From Spirochaetaceae bacterium UBA4077 (GTDB lineage: Bacteria; Spirochaetota; Spirochaetia; Treponematales; Rectinemataceae), in contig DFYR01000046.1 of assembly GCA_002383375.1 (NCBI GenBank), positions 1 through 7,271 on the forward strand: 7,271 bases of DNA. Reading direction: 5' to 3'. This document shows, in pieces, positions 5,126 through 7,271 of this stretch. Within the stretch, counting starts at the first letter, position 1; the number at the start of each line of letters is the position of its first letter. The notes beneath the pieces are model-generated. The model did not search any database. It worked only from the letters and a program-made list of their open reading frames with translations, and had not been told where the DNA came from. Made by a program: the position numbers and the translations under genes.

Positions 5126-6397
5126 ATGAACGAACTGTACGATAACTCTCCCAAGGCCGAGCGTGCGCTGCTTGTCGGGGTGGAATCGGACCAATTGGGT
5201 TCCAGGGAAGCCGCAAGTCTCTTGCGTGAGCTCTCCGGCCTTGCCTCGAGCCTGGGTGTTGAGCCTGTCACGACAATGATGGTCAAGCTGAGGGAAAGGA
5301 CGGCCAATCTGTTGCTGGGCAGCGGCAAGGCGGACGAGATCGTCGCAGCCGCCAAGGCAGACAATGTAGACTCGATAATTTTCGATCACCCCTTAAGTCC
5401 GATTCAGCAGAGAAACTGGGAAAAACTCTCGGGGCTCAAGGTCTACGATAGGGCTGAGCTTATCATCAAGATTTTCTCCGCTCGGGCGCTCACTCGGGAG
5501 GCTGGACTCCAGGTGGAGCTGGCGCGGCTGGAATACGCACTGCCGAGGCTGGCCCATTCCTATGAAGATCTCTCCCGCCAGCGGGGAGGGCGCTACGGCA
5601 CCAAGGGTTCGGGGGAGCAGAAGATCGAGCTGGATCGAAGGTCCATCGAGCGCAGGATCCACGAACTAAAGGAAGAACTAAAGGATGTACGCAAGTCCAG
5701 AGATGTGCAGCGCAAGCGGCGGCAAAGGCTTCTGCTTCCAAGAGCTGCCATTGTCGGCTATACCAACGCGGGTAAATCCAGCCTTCTCAACGCCATGACT
5801 CGGGCTGAAGTTGTCGCGGAGGACAAGCTCTTCGCCACCCTGGATCCCACTACCCGCAGACTCTCCCTGGGCTCTGGTGCGAGCCTTTTACTCACTGACA
5901 CGGTCGGCTTTGTGCGTAATCTGCCCCATGGCCTGGTGGAGGCCTTCAAGGCAACCCTGGAGGAGGCGTCCAGCGCCGACCTTCTCATCCAGGTGGTCGA
6001 CGGGGCCGATCCCGAGCGGGAACGGCAAATGACCACGACGCGGCAGGTACTATCGGAAATAGGCGCCGGATCGCTTTCCCACATCCTCGTATTCAATAAG
6101 GCCGACCTTGCGGATCCAGAAACCCTCGCGGAGTGGCGAAGAACCCATCCTGAAGGCATTCCAGTATCGGCTAAAACAGGTCAAGGTCTCGAAGCGCTTG
6201 CCGCCCGTATCGAGGAAGAACTCAGCTCGGATATGCAGGAGCTGAGTCTTCTTATCCCCCACGCCCGGTACGCCTTGATTCCTCTCATTCACCGGGAAGG
6301 CGTGGTTTTGGAGGAAAAGGGCGGAGAGGAGGGCACCCTGGTCAGATGCAAGATGCCTTCGAGGCTCCTGGCCAGGTTCGCGGAGTTTATCGTCTAG
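5126..6397 (+). CDS. hflX: HflX, ribosome-associated GTPase
   Basis: HflX binds 50S subunits and splits stalled 70S ribosomes, notably after heat stress in E. coli. At 423 aa it is the usual family length. The N-terminal HflX domain (about residues 12-130) carries LLGSGKADEI at 63-72 and FDHPLSPIQQRN at 86-97. A basic, helical, probably coiled linker follows, containing RGGRYGTKGSGEQKIELDRR and RRIHELKEELKDVRKSR. The TrmE/Era-like G domain then shows G1 GYTNAGKSS at 211-219, a G2 Thr at 242, G3 DTVG at 258-261, G4 NKAD at 324-327 and G5 SAK at 348-350, and a short C-terminal domain ends the protein. The G3 region (DTVGF.R.LPH) is diagnostic for HflX. The ribosome site is weak (AGGT 5117-5120, 5 nt from the ATG) and abuts a hairpin. 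It may be read from the OTC promoter. No hfq or hflKC gene is adjacent, unlike E. coli. Confidence 0.97.
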   Translation: MNELYDNSPKAERALLVGVESDQLGSREAASLLRELSGLASSLGVEPVTTMMVKLRERTANLLLGSGKADEIVAAAKADNVDSIIFDHPLSPIQQRNWEKLSGLKVYDRAELIIKIFSARALTREAGLQVELARLEYALPRLAHSYEDLSRQRGGRYGTKGSGEQKIELDRRSIERRIHELKEELKDVRKSRDVQRKRRQRLLLPRAAIVGYTNAGKSSLLNAMTRAEVVAEDKLFATLDPTTRRLSLGSGASLLLTDTVGFVRNLPHGLVEAFKATLEEASSADLLIQVVDGADPERERQMTTTRQVLSEIGAGSLSHILVFNKADLADPETLAEWRRTHPEGIPVSAKTGQGLEALAARIEEELSSDMQELSLLIPHARYALIPLIHREGVVLEEKGGEEGTLVRCKMPSRLLARFAEFIV

Positions 6398-7161
6398 ACC
6401 GATCGCGGCAGAAACCCGGATATCTCTCCAGAGTGGTAACGCTTCGTAAGGTTCCCTTCCTCGAGCAAGATGAGACTCCCGTCCTCTCCCACGCCGAGAA
6501 GCCTTCCCGAACCTTCCCTGCCTGAACGGGGATCCCCTGCGACGAACCGCAACTCCCGTTCTAGGCCCCAGAGCATAGCCGTATATTTTTCCCGCCAAAG
6601 AGGGTCCTCAAGGCTTTCGACAACAGCGTATGCTATAGCCCGAGCCAACCCTTCGCGATTGGCCAACAAAGGGTGGGGGGTTATAGTTTTCGGAGTCGGC
6701 AGGAGTTCCTCCAGGCTCGTCGCCGTTTCGCCCAGGCTTGGCCCATAGGCTTCGCGCTCGAGGTTAATGCCGATGCCGATGAAGAGGCCGGAGCCCGAGG
6801 ATTCGCAGAGGATGCCCCCCAGCTTTTTCCAAGAGTCTTTCGCTGATCCGGCGCCGAGAATGTCGTTAGGCCATTTGAGGGCTACGCGCTCGGCGAGGCC
6901 ATCGATGCGCCTGAGCTGCCGCGCGACGCCCAGCCCTACTCGCAAGGTTAATGCAGGCAGCCGGCTTACCGATGCTTCAAGGCAAAGCGTCATGGCGAGA
7001 GAGGCTCCCGGCACGGATTCCCAGCGCCGGCCCTCCAGTCGGCCTCGCCCCTCGGTCTGATGATCGCTAAGCACGATAAAAGGTGGGGTTTGACCCCGCT
7101 CGATTGCCCTGCGGGCCTCATCCATCGTGGATCCCACCTGGGGTAAGTGAAGAATTTTCAT
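6394..7161 (-). CDS. birA: Biotin-[acetyl-CoA-carboxylase] ligase, monofunctional BirA
   Basis: The enzyme activates biotin with ATP to biotinyl-5'-AMP and attaches it to the lysine of biotin carboxyl carrier proteins. At 255 aa it is the catalytic type without the N-terminal helix-turn-helix of E. coli BirA (321 aa), so it should not act as the bio repressor. Motifs are GSTMDEAR at residues 10-17 and QTEGRGR at 35-41 (biotinyl-AMP loop, followed by W47). KWPNDIL follows at 96-102, KLGGIL at 113-118 with the biotin-contacting Lys113, and GIGIN at 129-133. A small C-terminal SH3-like domain (about 205-250) ends the protein. ATG 7161-7159 is preceded by a modest AGGA (7175-7172). The frame stays open upstream to the window edge, but without a start codon and across a good promoter, so an N-terminal extension is unlikely. 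The stop overlaps that of the convergent hflX by 4 bp. Confidence 0.96.
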   Translation of the reverse strand: MKILHLPQVGSTMDEARRAIERGQTPPFIVLSDHQTEGRGRLEGRRWESVPGASLAMTLCLEASVSRLPALTLRVGLGVARQLRRIDGLAERVALKWPNDILGAGSAKDSWKKLGGILCESSGSGLFIGIGINLEREAYGPSLGETATSLEELLPTPKTITPHPLLANREGLARAIAYAVVESLEDPLWREKYTAMLWGLERELRFVAGDPRSGREGSGRLLGVGEDGSLILLEEGNLTKRYHSGEISGFLPRSV

Positions 7162-7175
7162 CGTGAATCTATCCT

Positions 7176-7190
7176 GCCCTATGGTAGGGC
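7176..7190 (-). promoter_or_regulatory. Perfect inverted repeat across the birA transcription start (possible operator)
   Basis: GCCCTA (7176-7181) and TAGGGC (7185-7190) form a perfect 6-bp inverted repeat around TGG. With the predicted +1 near 7185, the repeat straddles the start site. One arm would therefore not be transcribed, which fits a protein-binding operator better than an RNA hairpin. The regulator is unknown; it is not the typical BirA/BioR or BioQ site as I remember them. Confidence 0.45.
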
Positions 7191-7191
7191 T

Positions 7192-7220
7192 ACTATACGC
7201 CTGCTCCAGGATCGCGACAA
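7192..7220 (-). promoter_or_regulatory. Predicted promoter of birA
   Basis: On the minus strand TTGTCG (7220-7215) is followed after 17 nt by TATAGT (7197-7192). The predicted start is near 7185 and the leader is about 24 nt. This supports ATG 7161 as the coding start. Confidence 0.6.
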
Positions 7221-7271
7221 CAGGCGTTCGGTCAGGCAGAGATCTGGCGCTGCGCGCTTTGGTACTTGCGC
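7221..7271. other. Window edge, no gene assigned
   Basis: The last 51 bases are GC-rich. Minus-strand frames could hold the C-terminal end of a gene upstream of birA (one such frame stops at 7223-7221, another inside the inverted repeat), but the pieces are too short to recognise. Confidence 0.3.

Noticed and set aside
6050..6598. Minus-strand open frame spanning the hflX end and birA end
   Set aside because: It overlaps two confidently identified genes and shows no domain.
7162..7271. Longer BirA with an upstream domain
   Set aside because: The frame is open but has no ATG, GTG or TTG, does not look like a helix-turn-helix and crosses a good promoter.
1..7271. Mobile elements, CRISPR repeats, phage or defence genes
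   Set aside because: No transposase, integrase, direct-repeat array, attachment site or toxin-like gene was seen; all coding regions are recognisable families.

Overview
The window is ordinary bacterial chromosome, dense in single-copy housekeeping genes, moderately GC-rich, with short gaps. It has no mobile elements, CRISPR, rRNA or tRNA. A spirochaete (Treponema/Spirochaeta-like) host is my best guess. The basis is the GroEL N-terminus as I remember treponemal GroEL, a groL without groES immediately upstream, and a eukaryote-like alanine aminotransferase. This assignment is inference and was not checked by any search.

Layout. (1) 1-691, minus: first 230 codons of groL (chaperonin), with a recognisable promoter. 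(2) 840-1253, plus: a MarR-family regulator, divergent from groL across an AT-rich 148-bp gap. (3) 1363-2100, plus: an RluA-family pseudouridine synthase without an S4 domain. (4) 2181-3837, minus: a two-gene unit of a eukaryote-type alanine aminotransferase followed by a stand-alone parvulin (PpiC), linked by 10 nt. (5) 3838-4065: divergent control region with one good sigma70-type promoter in each direction; a C7 tract lies in the plus-strand promoter. (6) 4066-5067, plus: ornithine carbamoyltransferase. (7) 5126-6397, plus: HflX, a ribosome-splitting GTPase. (8) 6394-7161, minus: BirA-type biotin-protein ligase without a DNA-binding domain, convergent with hflX and sharing the CTAG at both stop codons.

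Functional themes are protein folding (GroEL, PpiC), ribosome and RNA upkeep (RluA family, HflX), amino-acid metabolism (alanine aminotransferase, OTC) and cofactor attachment (BirA). There is no sign that the genes form one dedicated system, and I found no convincing undescribed system. The points most worth a second look are regulatory: inverted repeats at or just after the predicted +1 of four promoters, the C7 tract in the OTC promoter, a small arginine-containing frame overlapping the OTC start, a perfect hairpin abutting the hflX ribosome-binding site, and the groL-MarR divergent arrangement without CIRCE.
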